Shown here one piece after another: positions 37,033-45,611 of a stretch of DNA of 64,000 bases (position 1 is the stretch's first letter; the number at the start of each line of letters is the position of its first letter). A program made the position numbers and the translations under genes. The stretch is from the NCBI RefSeq assembly GCF_009360615.1, contig NZ_SPEY01000028.1, positions 62,001 to 126,000 on the forward strand, given 5' to 3'. The DNA is from Comamonas sp. (GTDB taxonomy: Bacteria > Pseudomonadota > Gammaproteobacteria > Burkholderiales > Burkholderiaceae_C). The notes under the pieces are model-generated. The model saw only the letters and a program-made list of their open reading frames with translations. It had not been told where the DNA came from and searched no databases.

Positions 37033-37887
37033 ATGACAGCCCAACTCATCGACGGCAAAGCCCTCTCCGAACAACTGCGCAAGGAAGTCGCCACACGCGC
37101 GGCAGCGCTCAAGGCCAAGGGCATCACGCCCGGCCTGGCCGTGATTCTGGTGGGCGACAACCAGGCTTCCCAGGTCTATGTGCGCAACAAGGTCAAGGCC
37201 TGCGAAGACGTGGGCTTCCACTCGGTGCTGGAAAAGTACGATGCCTCCATGACCGAGGCCGAACTGCTGGCACGTGTCGAGGCGCTGAACAACGATCCGG
37301 GCATCCACGGCATCCTGGTTCAGCTGCCCCTGCCCAAGCACATTGACGACCACAAGGTCATCGAAACCATCTCCCCCGCCAAGGACGTGGACGGCTTTCA
37401 CGTGGCCAGCGCCGGCGCACTGATGGTCGGGGAAGTCGGCTTCAAGGCCTGCACGCCCTATGGCTGCATGAAAATGCTGGAATCCATCGGCATGAAGGAT
37501 CTGCGCGGCAAGCATGCCGTCGTCATCGGCCGCTCCAACATCGTGGGCAAGCCCATGGCCATGATGCTGCTGGCCGCCAACGCCACGGTCACCGTCACCC
37601 ACAGCGGCACCGCCGATCTGGCCGCCATGACTCGCCAGGCCGACATCATCGTCGCTGCCGTGGGGAAGGTTGACGTGCTCACTGCCGACATGGTCAAGCC
37701 CGGTGCCGTGGTCATCGACGTGGGCATGAACCGCAACGCCGAAGGCAAGCTCTGTGGCGATGTGGACTTCAACGGTGTCAAGGAGGTGGCCGGCTACATC
37801 ACCCCTGTGCCCGGTGGTGTCGGGCCGATGACGATTACGATGCTGCTGGTCAACACCATGGAATCGGCAGAACGCGCCGCCGGCTGA
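37033..37887 (+). CDS. folD: Methylenetetrahydrofolate dehydrogenase/cyclohydrolase
   Basis: Bifunctional enzyme interconverting 5,10-methylene- and 10-formyl-tetrahydrofolate with NADP, supplying one-carbon units. Its 284 residues carry the usual marks: the active-site [15 protein letters not shown] with the catalytic Lys, [10 protein letters not shown], the NADP-binding [14 protein letters not shown], and the C-terminal [15 protein letters not shown]. It is a single gene, immediately downstream of the palindromic element, and is followed by a large GC-rich hairpin. Confidence 0.97.
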   Translation: MTAQLIDGKALSEQLRKEVATRAAALKAKGITPGLAVILVGDNQASQVYVRNKVKACEDVGFHSVLEKYDASMTEAELLARVEALNNDPGIHGILVQLPLPKHIDDHKVIETISPAKDVDGFHVASAGALMVGEVGFKACTPYGCMKMLESIGMKDLRGKHAVVIGRSNIVGKPMAMMLLAANATVTVTHSGTADLAAMTRQADIIVAAVGKVDVLTADMVKPGAVVIDVGMNRNAEGKLCGDVDFNGVKEVAGYITPVPGGVGPMTITMLLVNTMESAERAAG

Positions 37888-37906
37888 CCGCTCTTCGCCG
37901 CTCACG

Positions 37907-37941
37907 GCCACCTCCTCCCGGGCGCTTGCGCCCGAGGTGGC
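37907..37941 (+). terminator. GC-rich hairpin after folD
   Basis: Outer arms GCCACCT/AGGTGGC and inner arms CGGGCGC/GCGCCCG around loop TT, with a five-base bulge on one side. No T-run follows, so it may be a weak or Rho-assisted terminator or an mRNA end protector. Confidence 0.45.
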
Positions 37942-38070
37942 GAAGACCGGCGCTTGCTAGTCGTCCAGTCGCAAGCAGGCTTCTGACCGCAGGCTGACGC
38001 TATGAACGCGATAGCAATAAATACCCTGAGAGCGCTTGATTTTCCTGACCTCGCCGGCACCTAATACAGC

Positions 38071-40122
38071 ATGAGCAATCCACTTCTCGAATCCTCCTCC
38101 CTGCCCCTGTTTGACCGCATTCAACCTGCGGACGTGGCTCCCGCCATCGACACTTTGCTGGCCCGTGCCAGCGAAGCGCTGGAGACCGTGGTTGCGCCGG
38201 AGTTCCCCGCACAGTGGGAAGCCATATCGGCCGTGCTGGACGTGGCAACCGAAAAGCTGGGCACGGCGTGGTCGGCCATCAATCACCTCAACAGCGTCGC
38301 CGACACGCCCGAGTTGCGCGCGGCCTACAACGAAGCCCTGCCCAAGGTCACCGAGTTCTGGACCCATCTGGGTGCCGATGAACGCCTGTACGCCAAGTAC
38401 AAGGCCATCGCCCCGGCCAGCCTCAACAAGGAACAGCGCGCAGCGTGGGACCATGCCATGCGCGGCTTTGTGCTGTCCGGCGCCGAACTGCAGGGCGCTG
38501 CCAAGGAACGATTCGCGCAGATTCAGGCACGCTCGGCCGAGTTGGCCCAGAAATTCAGTGAGAACGCACTGGATGCCACCGATGCCTTTGCCTATTTCGC
38601 CCAGCTGGAGGAGCTGGATGGCGTTCCGTCCGACGTGATCGCCTCGGCCAGAGCCGCCGCCGAAGCCGATGGCAAGACCGGCTACAAGCTCACGCTGAAG
38701 ATGCCCAGCTATCTGCCCGTGATGCAGTTTGCCAGGAGCAGCGCTCTGCGCGAGAAGATTTACCAGGCCTACGTGACCCGGGCTTCCGACCAGGCCGAGG
38801 GCGATGGCAAGCGCTTTGACAACACCGCCGTGATGAAGGAGATCCTCGCGCTGCGCCTGGAAGAATCGCAGTTGCTGGGCTACAAGAACTTCGGCGAAGT
38901 CTCGGTCGTTCCCAAGATGGCCGACTCGCCCCAGCAGGTCATAGACTTTCTGCGCGATCTGGCACGGCGCGCCCGTCCCTACGCCGAAAAAGATGTGGCC
39001 GATCTGCGCGCGTTTGCCAAGACCGAGCTGGGCATTTCCGACCCGCAGCCGTGGGACTGGGCCTTCATCGGCGAGAAACTCAAGGAAGCGCGCTATTCCT
39101 TCAGCGAGCAGGAGCTCAAGCAGTACTTTCCGGCCCCCAAGGTGCTGGCCGGCCTGTTCAAGATTGTCGAGACCCTGTTCGAGGTCTCCATCCGCCGCGA
39201 CGAAGCGCCGGTCTGGAACACCTGCGTGGAGTTCTATCGTATCGAGCGCTCGACCGCACAAGGGCCCCAGCTGGTCGGCCAGTTCTACCTCGATCCACAG
39301 GCGCGCAAAGGCAAGCGCGGCGGTGCCTGGATGGACGATGTGCGCACGCGCTGGCTGCGTCCCGACACCCATCAGCTGCAAACGCCTGTAGCCCATCTGG
39401 TGTGCAACTTCGCATCTGGCGTGGACGGCAAACCCGCGCTGCTCACACACGATGATGTGATCACCCTGTTCCACGAAACCGGCCACGGACTGCACCACAT
39501 GCTCACCCAGGTCAACGAACGCGATGTCTCTGGCATTGCCGGCGTGGAATGGGATGCCGTCGAACTGCCCAGCCAGTTCATGGAGAATTTCTGCTGGGAA
39601 TGGGATGTGCTCAAGCACATGACCGCCCATGTGGACACGGGCGAGGCCCTGCCCCGCGCGCTGTACGACAAGATGATTGCCGCCAAGAACTTCCAGTCTG
39701 GCATGCAGACCCTGCGCCAGATCGAGTTCGCGCTGTTCGACATGCTTCTGCACACCGAACACAACCCGGAAAACGACTTCCTGGAGCTGCTGAACCAGGT
39801 GCGCGCCGAGGTGTCCGTGCTGCCATCGCCTGCCTACAACCGAATGGCCCACACCTTCAGCCATATCTTTGCCGGTGGCTACGCCGCAGGTTACTACAGC
39901 TACAAATGGGCCGAGGTACTGAGCGCGGACGCTTATGCGGCTTTCGAAGAAACCATGCTTGCCGATGGCTCACCCAACCCCGAAACCGGCCGCAGGTACC
40001 GCGAGTCGATACTGGAGGCTGGCGGCAGCCGGCCCGCCATGGAGTCCTTCAAGGCCTTCCGAGGCCGTGAGCCACGGATTGACGCACTGCTGCGCCATCA
40101 GGGCATGGGCCAGGCCGCCTGA
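38071..40122 (+). CDS. prlC: Oligopeptidase A (M3 metallopeptidase)
   Basis: Cytosolic zinc peptidase of the thimet oligopeptidase family that degrades short peptides, including released signal peptides. The 683-residue protein has the zinc motif FHETGHGLHHML (about residue 468) and the third zinc ligand region GVEWDAVELPSQFMENF. Other family blocks are AHLVCNFA and, near the end, GGYAAGYYSYKWAEVLSADAY. The start MSNPLLESSSLPLFDRI is the usual N-terminus of beta- and gammaproteobacterial PrlC. A clear terminator follows. Confidence 0.95.
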   Translation: MSNPLLESSSLPLFDRIQPADVAPAIDTLLARASEALETVVAPEFPAQWEAISAVLDVATEKLGTAWSAINHLNSVADTPELRAAYNEALPKVTEFWTHLGADERLYAKYKAIAPASLNKEQRAAWDHAMRGFVLSGAELQGAAKERFAQIQARSAELAQKFSENALDATDAFAYFAQLEELDGVPSDVIASARAAAEADGKTGYKLTLKMPSYLPVMQFARSSALREKIYQAYVTRASDQAEGDGKRFDNTAVMKEILALRLEESQLLGYKNFGEVSVVPKMADSPQQVIDFLRDLARRARPYAEKDVADLRAFAKTELGISDPQPWDWAFIGEKLKEARYSFSEQELKQYFPAPKVLAGLFKIVETLFEVSIRRDEAPVWNTCVEFYRIERSTAQGPQLVGQFYLDPQARKGKRGGAWMDDVRTRWLRPDTHQLQTPVAHLVCNFASGVDGKPALLTHDDVITLFHETGHGLHHMLTQVNERDVSGIAGVEWDAVELPSQFMENFCWEWDVLKHMTAHVDTGEALPRALYDKMIAAKNFQSGMQTLRQIEFALFDMLLHTEHNPENDFLELLNQVRAEVSVLPSPAYNRMAHTFSHIFAGGYAAGYYSYKWAEVLSADAYAAFEETMLADGSPNPETGRRYRESILEAGGSRPAMESFKAFRGREPRIDALLRHQGMGQAA

Positions 40123-40143
40123 GTCTTCTGGGGCCGCCTTCGG

Positions 40144-40165
40144 AGCGCCCTAGCGGGCGCTTTTT
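40144..40165 (+). terminator. Intrinsic terminator after prlC
   Basis: Stem AGCGCCC/GGGCGCT with four-base loop TAGC and a T-run, 21 bases after the stop codon. Confidence 0.9.
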
Positions 40166-40314
40166 CATGCCGGCGACCTTCAGACATCGAGCCAGGACCG
40201 GTGCTGCACAACCCGGACAGCCCCCCCATGCAGGACACCGGGACATCCAGGTTGCAAGCTATGCTATGGCTCTGTCGTTCACGTCCTCAGACTACCTCGT
40301 TGAACAAGATTGAG

Positions 40315-41007
40315 ATGCCACGATCTTTCATTGCACGGCCCCCGGCCGAGAAACCGATCTCCCGCAACGCCCTGCGACTGACAATGCTGGCAGCTGCGTT
40401 TGCCGCATTGGCGAGCGCTGCCAGCCAGGCCCAGAGCCTCTACCGCAGCGTGGGGCCGGACGGGCGGATCACCTATTCCGACCGGGCCATCAGCCCCAAC
40501 GCCAAACCCAGTGGCGACGCAATGAGCGGTACCGACAACGCAGCATCTTCCGCCAACGCACAACTGCCCTACGACCTGCGCCAGACAGCAGCCCGCTATC
40601 CTGTCACCCTCTATACAGGCAAGGACTGCGAGCCCTGCAACGAGGCACGCAGCCATCTGCAAAACCGCGGCATCCCGTTCAATGAACGCACCATAGACTC
40701 GGGCAGCGACGTAGCGGCCCTCAGAAAAATCAGCGGACAGGACAGCCTGCCTTTTGCCACCGTCGGCAATCAGCACCTCAAGGGTTTTGGCGCCGACAGC
40801 TGGGACCAGTACCTGAGCGCAGCCGGTTATCCCAAGCAGCCTCAGCTGCCGAAAAGCTACAAGGCTCCGGCAGCCAGGCCCCTGACCGTACCGCCCCCCG
40901 CCGCAACCGAAACTGCCAGGCCCGCCGAGCGCCCCGCGGCACAGACCAAGCCCGCCCCGCCCCCTGGCACTCCCACACCCGACAATCCTGCCGGCCTGCG
41001 CTTCTAG
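40315..41007 (+). CDS. Exported DUF4124/glutaredoxin-like domain protein
   Basis: Protein of 230 residues with a signal peptide (LRLTMLAAAFAALASAASQA). A short DUF4124-type segment follows (SLYRSVGPDGRITYSDRA). Then comes a thioredoxin-fold glutaredoxin domain (about 90-165) with redox pair CEPC in VTLYTGKDCEPCNEARSHL and the cis-proline region LPFATVG. The C-terminal 60 residues are a Pro/Ala-rich tail. The combination suggests a periplasmic thiol-disulfide protein of unknown substrate. I chose the ATG at 40315, the nearest start to the signal peptide; the open frame extends upstream to 40201. Confidence 0.82.
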   Translation: MPRSFIARPPAEKPISRNALRLTMLAAAFAALASAASQAQSLYRSVGPDGRITYSDRAISPNAKPSGDAMSGTDNAASSANAQLPYDLRQTAARYPVTLYTGKDCEPCNEARSHLQNRGIPFNERTIDSGSDVAALRKISGQDSLPFATVGNQHLKGFGADSWDQYLSAAGYPKQPQLPKSYKAPAARPLTVPPPAATETARPAERPAAQTKPAPPPGTPTPDNPAGLRF

Positions 41008-41074
41008 ACCTCAGGGCATGCAGCCAGACACGCTCTGCTTCTTGCACACACCAACCCAACTGCCATCACTTTCA

Positions 41075-41105
41075 TAAAAAAAGCCACCGTAGCAAGCCGG
41101 TGGCT
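41075..41105 (-). terminator. Intrinsic terminator of rpiA
   Basis: Stem AGCCACCG/CGGTGGCT with an eight-base loop and a run of seven T residues in the minus direction, 21 bases after the rpiA stop codon. Confidence 0.88.
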
Positions 41106-41125
41106 GTTCGGCAGCCGCTTGCTGC

Positions 41126-41824
41126 TCAGTATTCCAGCGTCTGCACGCCTTGCGCGGTGCCCAGCAGGCACACTGCGGCCTTCTGATGTGCAAACACGCC
41201 GACAGTCACCACGCCGGGCCACTGATTGACTTCGGACTCGAAGGCCAGCGGCTCTGCGATTTTCAGACCGCGCACATCGAGAATATGCTGGCCGTTGTCG
41301 GTTACCAGGGGCGAACCATCCTTCATGCGGATTTGCGCCGTCACGCCAGCGCCCATGGCCTCAAAGCGACGGGCGATCTGGGCTGACGCCATGGGAATGA
41401 CTTCCACGGGCAGCGGAAAATGGCCCAGCACGTCCACGCGCTTGGACTCATCGGCAATGCAGACAAAACGTTGGGCCAGCGCTGCCACGATCTTCTCGCG
41501 CGTCAGCGCCGCACCACCCCCCTTGACCATATGGCCCTTGCCGTCGATCTCGTCGGCACCGTCGATATAGACGGCCAGGCGGGTGACGTCGTTGGCATCG
41601 AACACCTTGATGCCCAAGGCCTTCAGGCGCTCGGTACTGGCCACGGAGCTGGAGACGGCGCCAGGAATCCTGTCCTTGATGGTGGCCAGTGCATCGATGA
41701 ACTTGTTGACCGTGGAGCCTGTGCCCACGCCCACAATTTCACCGGCGACCACATATTTCAGGGCCGCTTGTCCGACCAGAGTTTTCAGTTCATCTTGAGA
41801 AAGAGGTGCAGCAGATGTCGTCAT
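41126..41824 (-). CDS. rpiA: Ribose-5-phosphate isomerase A
   Basis: Interconverts ribose 5-phosphate and ribulose 5-phosphate in the pentose phosphate pathway. The 232-residue protein has the family blocks [36 protein letters not shown] (containing the catalytic Asp residues), ALTREKIVA and the C-terminal DVRGLKI. The ATG at 41824 gives the usual length. It is divergent from pyrD with only 34 bases between the two start codons, so the promoters must overlap or lie inside the opposing genes. Confidence 0.96.
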   Translation of the reverse strand: MTTSAAPLSQDELKTLVGQAALKYVVAGEIVGVGTGSTVNKFIDALATIKDRIPGAVSSSVASTERLKALGIKVFDANDVTRLAVYIDGADEIDGKGHMVKGGGAALTREKIVAALAQRFVCIADESKRVDVLGHFPLPVEVIPMASAQIARRFEAMGAGVTAQIRMKDGSPLVTDNGQHILDVRGLKIAEPLAFESEVNQWPGVVTVGVFAHQKAAVCLLGTAQGVQTLEY

Positions 41825-41858
41825 GAGGGAAAATCCAGGTAATCCTGCGATTATCCCC

Positions 41859-42905
41859 ATGTCTCTTATTCCTTACTCACTGACGCGTCCTATTCTTTTC
41901 GGCATGGACCCCGAAGCGGCCCACGACCTCACCATGAATCTCATGGCCAAGGGGCAAAACACCTTGCTCCAGAAAGCCTGGGCACAACCTCTGGTCAACG
42001 ACCCCATCGAGCTTGCGGGTCTGCAGTTCCCTAACCGTGTGGGCATGGCAGCCGGCCTGGACAAGAATGCACGCTGCATCGATGCGCTCGCCGCCATGGG
42101 TTTCGGCTTTGTGGAAGTGGGCACCGTCACGCCCCGACCGCAACCCGGCAATCCCAAGCCCCGCATGTTCCGCATTCCTGAAAAGAATGCGCTGATCAAC
42201 CGTCTGGGCTTCAACAACGAAGGCCTGGATGCCTTCCTTGCCAATGTGCGTCGCTCGCAAGTGCGCGCCAAAGGCGGCGCCATGCTGCTGGGTCTGAACA
42301 TCGGAAAGAACGCCACAACCCCTATCGAGGAGGCCACCAGCGACTACATCAAGGCGCTGGACGGTGTGTACCCTCATGCCGACTACGTGACGGTCAACAT
42401 CAGCTCGCCCAACACCAAGAATCTGCGTGCGCTGCAAAGCGATGAGGCGCTGGACGCGCTGCTGGGCGCTGTCGCCAATCGCCGTGAGCAGCTCGCCAGC
42501 CAGCATGGCAAGCGCACGCCGGTGTTCGTGAAGATCGCTCCCGACCTGGACGAGGAGCAGGTTGGCGTGATCGCCGCGACGCTGGAGCGCCATGGCATGG
42601 ATGGCGTGATTGCCACCAACACCACCATCAGCCGCGATGCCGTCAAGGGTCTGCAGCATGCCGAAGAAAGCGGCGGCCTGTCCGGTGCACCCGTGCTGGA
42701 GGCCAGCAACCAGATCATTCGCCAGTTGCGCTCCGCTCTTGGAAGCCGCTTCCCCATCATCGGAGTGGGCGGCATCCTGAGCGGGGCGGACGCCGTGAGC
42801 AAGATCCGCGCAGGTGCCGATGTGGTGCAGATCTACAGCGGCCTGATCTATCGCGGCCCCGGGCTGGTCACCGAAGCCGCCCAGGCCATCGCCCATATGC
42901 ACTGA
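41859..42905 (+). CDS. pyrD: Dihydroorotate dehydrogenase, class 2 (quinone-dependent)
   Basis: Membrane-associated FMN enzyme oxidising dihydroorotate to orotate with ubiquinone in pyrimidine synthesis. The 348-residue protein has the class 2 N-terminal membrane-binding helix region ([20 protein letters not shown]), FMN/substrate block [36 protein letters not shown], catalytic serine region [12 protein letters not shown], and the C-terminal [13 protein letters not shown]. Divergent from rpiA; followed by a bidirectional terminator. Confidence 0.97.
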   Translation: MSLIPYSLTRPILFGMDPEAAHDLTMNLMAKGQNTLLQKAWAQPLVNDPIELAGLQFPNRVGMAAGLDKNARCIDALAAMGFGFVEVGTVTPRPQPGNPKPRMFRIPEKNALINRLGFNNEGLDAFLANVRRSQVRAKGGAMLLGLNIGKNATTPIEEATSDYIKALDGVYPHADYVTVNISSPNTKNLRALQSDEALDALLGAVANRREQLASQHGKRTPVFVKIAPDLDEEQVGVIAATLERHGMDGVIATNTTISRDAVKGLQHAEESGGLSGAPVLEASNQIIRQLRSALGSRFPIIGVGGILSGADAVSKIRAGADVVQIYSGLIYRGPGLVTEAAQAIAHMH

Positions 42906-42959
42906 AATTTCACTGAACCTGACCGAACCGGAGGCCTGGCCTGCTGGCCGCGCCAAAAG

Positions 42960-42997
42960 AAACAGCCCGTCCGGCATGCGCCTGACGGGCTGTTTTT
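42960..42997. terminator. Bidirectional terminator between pyrD and the convergent gene set
   Basis: Stem AAACAGCCCGTC/GACGGGCTGTTT (12 pairs) with T-runs on both sides. It lies between the pyrD stop and the stop of the convergent gene at 43007, so it can serve both. Confidence 0.9.
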
Positions 42998-43006
42998 CGG
43001 GAGCGT

Positions 43007-43381
43007 TCAGCCTCGCGTACGTTGCTGCAGCTTGAGAATCCAGGGCAGCGCCGCGCTGCCCCAGCGGATCAGCTTGCGCGGCCCGAGAACCAGGAGCAAG
43101 CCCCCCGCAGCTGCGGTTGCCAGCGGATGCAGGCGCACGAAGGACAACAGGCGCTCAGGCAAGGGAGCGTCCGCGTCCACATGCGGCGCCTCCGTGCTGC
43201 GCAGAGCCAACGCCTGGGCCTTGGCAGCCGCTCGAGCCTTGATGCGTGCACGCTGCTTGGCAATGCGCAGGAGCACCAGTTTCTGCTCGGCGCTCGCCTC
43301 GCTCCAGAGCTGAGCATCCATGCCTGGCGGCCTGGAGGACTCCAGCTCCGCAGAGCGCGGGTCGGGAGAGACGGTATGCAT
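43007..43381 (-). CDS. Hypothetical membrane protein (third gene of a yqjD/yqjE-like set)
   Basis: Protein of 124 residues that I cannot assign to a family. It has a hydrophilic, basic N-terminal two thirds with a helical KQRARIKARAAAKAQALAL stretch and one hydrophobic segment near the C-terminus (LATAAAGGLLLVLGPRKLIR). It starts 1 base after the stop of the holin-like gene, so it is the last gene of a three-gene operon. In E. coli a comparable third small gene, yqjK, follows yqjD and yqjE; by position this may be its counterpart, without sequence proof. Confidence 0.75.
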   Translation of the reverse strand: MHTVSPDPRSAELESSRPPGMDAQLWSEASAEQKLVLLRIAKQRARIKARAAAKAQALALRSTEAPHVDADAPLPERLLSFVRLHPLATAAAGGLLLVLGPRKLIRWGSAALPWILKLQQRTRG

Positions 43382-43382
43382 G

Positions 43383-43778
43383 CTAGATCCTCTCCTTCAA
43401 CGCTTGCCAATCCGCTCTGAGCTCGCGCCGTGTCAGCCTGAAGGGACTGGACAGCTGCCTGACGGCTGCCAGCAGACGCCACAGGCCCAGGCCCCAGATC
43501 AGGAGCCAGCCCCCAACCAGCAGCCACGCCACCAGCTGGCGATGCTCGCTGTCCCAGAACTGCACGAGCACCGCGAGGGACAGGACAATGAGCACGACCA
43601 CGGTGAGTGCGCCCAGCACGATGGCCAGCACTGCCAGCGCCTGCATGCTGCGCTTGTGCTGCTGCCATTCAAGCTGGGCCAGGTCAACCCGATCTTCGGC
43701 AGCAATCGCTGCCTCGTTCAGGTTGGCGCGCCAGCGCTCCATCAGGGAATCAAGACCCAGTAGCGAAATCAAATTCAC
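43383..43778 (-). CDS. Phage-holin-family / YqjE-like membrane protein
   Basis: Protein of 131 residues with a helical N-terminal region (LNEAAIAAEDRVDLAQLEWQ) and two adjacent hydrophobic segments (ALAVLAIVLGALTVVVLIVL and LVAWLLVGGWLLIWGLGLW). This is the layout of the YqjE/putative actinobacterial holin-X family. The start is a GTG at 43778 with AAGGA upstream; no ATG fits. In E. coli YqjD and YqjE are membrane proteins linked to stationary phase. The preceding gene (DUF883/YqjD-like) ends 31 bases upstream. Confidence 0.8.
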   Translation of the reverse strand: MNLISLLGLDSLMERWRANLNEAAIAAEDRVDLAQLEWQQHKRSMQALAVLAIVLGALTVVVLIVLSLAVLVQFWDSEHRQLVAWLLVGGWLLIWGLGLWRLLAAVRQLSSPFRLTRRELRADWQALKERI

Positions 43779-43809
43779 AGGCGCTTGTCCTTCTGCAACG
43801 CGGCAATGC

Positions 43810-44121
43810 TCAACGACGACCCAGCATGAATCCCAGCAGAGCGCCGACGGCCAGCGCTGCACCGGCGACGCGCCAGGGTTCGTCGTGCGCGTAACGATCG
43901 GCCACATCGGCGGCTTCTCGCGCCTGGCGAGCGGCATCCTGAGCGGCACGCACGGCAGATTCACGCACATTGGCCATGCCGTCATCAATGCGCTGACGCA
44001 GCGCGCTGATTTCGGGAACCTTGTCCAGTTCACGGGCAGACAGCAGACCTCGCAGATCGCTGACCAGTTTTTCCAGATCGTCTTGGGCAGTGGAAACGGC
44101 GTCGGAAACAGAGCGTGACAT
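43810..44121 (-). CDS. DUF883 (YqjD/ElaB-like) ribosome-associated membrane protein
   Basis: Protein of 103 residues: a long amphipathic helix region (VSTAQDDLEKLVSDLRGLLS to REAADVADRYA), then a C-terminal hydrophobic segment (WRVAGAALAVGALLGFMLGRR) that is the family signature of tail-anchored DUF883 proteins. E. coli members YqjD and ElaB attach to the inner membrane and bind ribosomes in stationary phase. The ATG at 44121 follows AAAGG. First gene of the three-gene minus-strand set. Confidence 0.9.
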   Translation of the reverse strand: MSRSVSDAVSTAQDDLEKLVSDLRGLLSARELDKVPEISALRQRIDDGMANVRESAVRAAQDAARQAREAADVADRYAHDEPWRVAGAALAVGALLGFMLGRR

Positions 44122-44483
44122 ATCGGACCTTTCAATGTGACGAAATTGGAATATCGCATGCACTGGGCAGTGCACCAAGATAGCTGCGGAGCAGCAAGCA
44201 TCAAGGCCGGCCGCTCATAAAACTTGCAGCATGGGGACATCTTACAGAAAACATGCCGCTTTCAAGAAATTCGCGCATCCGCAGCACTGTCGGACAGCAA
44301 CGGAACAGCCCGGTCCAGGACGGCAACGTGTTGAAGGCAGCCCGAAATGGGGGCCGCAACCCCGGATTGCATCTGATTCGCCCTCCATTGCTTAACAGTT
44401 CATTAATCAAGTGCCGGCATGCTCTGCAGCCAGTCGCTCTGTTGCGGGTTTTCCATAGAAAAAAGGCCTGAACAAGCGAAACC
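44122..44483. other. Intergenic region between the DUF883 gene and the ttr promoter
   Basis: About 360 bases with no credible gene. The left part should contain the promoter of the DUF883 operon. The composition shifts to AT-rich from 44380 on, towards the ttr promoter. Confidence 0.45.
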
Positions 44484-44497
44484 TTGACTCAAATCAA
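44484..44497 (+). promoter_or_regulatory. FNR/ANR-type binding site of the ttr operon
   Basis: TTGAC-TCAA-ATCAA differs in one base from the consensus TTGAT-N4-ATCAA of FNR-like oxygen regulators. Its centre (44490.5) is 41.5 bases before 44532, the start point predicted from the -10 element at 44520-44525, which is the standard class II activator position. It lies 102 bases before ttrB. Confidence 0.8.
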
Positions 44498-44519
44498 GCG
44501 AGGCAGAGCCAGGCATTCA

Positions 44520-44525
44520 TATAGT
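44520..44525 (+). promoter_or_regulatory. -10 element of the ttr operon promoter
   Basis: TATAGT, one mismatch from TATAAT, with no good -35 box, as expected for a promoter that depends on the FNR-type site. An AT-rich stretch follows to 44580. Confidence 0.6.
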
Positions 44526-44599
44526 AGAAGTCGAATAAAAAATAGTATTTATATACTTTTTTTAAATAAAGCATCGATATTTCCGATGCCAGCGCGACG

Positions 44600-45460
44600 A
44601 TGAAAGCCAGGTCCATGCCACTTCATGAAAGAGAACTCCCGAACTGCTCCGGCAGCAACTCGGTCTGCGCCTGCAGCCCTCCCCCCATTGCCCGAACCAC
44701 TCCGAAGGCAGTGACTACGCCCACCAAGCGCGGCTTCTTGCAGGACTTGATTGCCATGGCCACCAGCCTGGGCCTTGCGGGCAGTGCCCGCGCCGCATTG
44801 CCCGGGGACCCTGCATTCCAGCCCCCTCGTCGCCCCGGCATGGAAGGCAAGCGCTTTGGGATGCTGGTCGATATGCGCAAATGCATTGGCTGCCAGGCCT
44901 GCACGGTGAGTTGCTCGGTCGAAAACCAGCCCCCTATCGGCCAGTTTCGCACCACGGTGCTGCAGTACGAAATCGACCAGGCCGGCGACACGGCGGCCGC
45001 CATGGTCAGCCTGCCGCGGCTGTGCAACCACTGCGACGAACCGCCTTGCGTGCCCGTCTGCCCGGTGCAAGCCACATTTCAGCGCACCGACGGAATCGTT
45101 CTGGTCGACAACGAGCGCTGCGTGGGCTGCGGCTACTGCGTGCAGGCCTGCCCCTACGATGCGCGCTTCATCAATCACGAAACACAGACTGCCGACAAAT
45201 GCACCTTCTGTGAACACCGCCTTGAAGCCGGCCTGCTTCCCGCCTGCGTGGAGAGCTGCGTGGGCGGTGCGCGCGTGATTGGCGATCTGAACGACGCACA
45301 TAGCGAAATCAACCAGCGCATCAAGGCTCACAAGGACGAGATCAAGGTCCTCAAGCCCGGCATGAAGACCCAGCCGCATGTCTTCTACATCGGCCTGCCC
45401 GATGCGTTCGTGAACGGTGTCGATGGCCAGGCCACCGTGAGATTGGTCGTCCACTCCTGA
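44600..45460 (+). CDS. ttrB: Tetrathionate reductase iron-sulfur subunit
   Basis: Periplasmic electron-transfer subunit that passes electrons from TtrC to TtrA. The 286 residues carry four cysteine clusters for [4Fe-4S] centres: CIGCQACTVSC, CNHCDEPPCVPVC, CVGCGYCVQAC and CTFCEHRLEAGLLPACVESC. The following GGARVIGDLNDAHSEI and HVFYIGLPDAFV match Salmonella TtrB as I remember it. The Tat-like signal has Lys-Arg (TKRGFLQDLIAMATSLGLAG) rather than Arg-Arg, as in Salmonella TtrB. A hydrophilic extension of about 40 residues precedes the signal; the ATG at 44615 is an alternative start. First gene of ttrBCA. Confidence 0.93.
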   Translation: MKARSMPLHERELPNCSGSNSVCACSPPPIARTTPKAVTTPTKRGFLQDLIAMATSLGLAGSARAALPGDPAFQPPRRPGMEGKRFGMLVDMRKCIGCQACTVSCSVENQPPIGQFRTTVLQYEIDQAGDTAAAMVSLPRLCNHCDEPPCVPVCPVQATFQRTDGIVLVDNERCVGCGYCVQACPYDARFINHETQTADKCTFCEHRLEAGLLPACVESCVGGARVIGDLNDAHSEINQRIKAHKDEIKVLKPGMKTQPHVFYIGLPDAFVNGVDGQATVRLVVHS

Positions 45461-45611
45461 GTCGCGTCGCGCCTCGCCGCCCAATCGCTGCTCGCAGGGG
45501 AAACGGATCTCTCGCTGCGGGGCTGCCCTTGCCCGGAGTTGCCGGGTCAGTCCATGCAATGCAAGAAACGTCCACCCCGACATATCAAGAAAATCAAAAA
45601 AGGACTGTCAG

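Noticed and set aside
43383..44121. Prophage lysis genes (holin) indicating a phage remnant
   Set aside because: The holin-family label belongs to the YqjE-like fold; with the DUF883 neighbour this is the chromosomal yqjD/yqjE-type set and no other phage gene is nearby.
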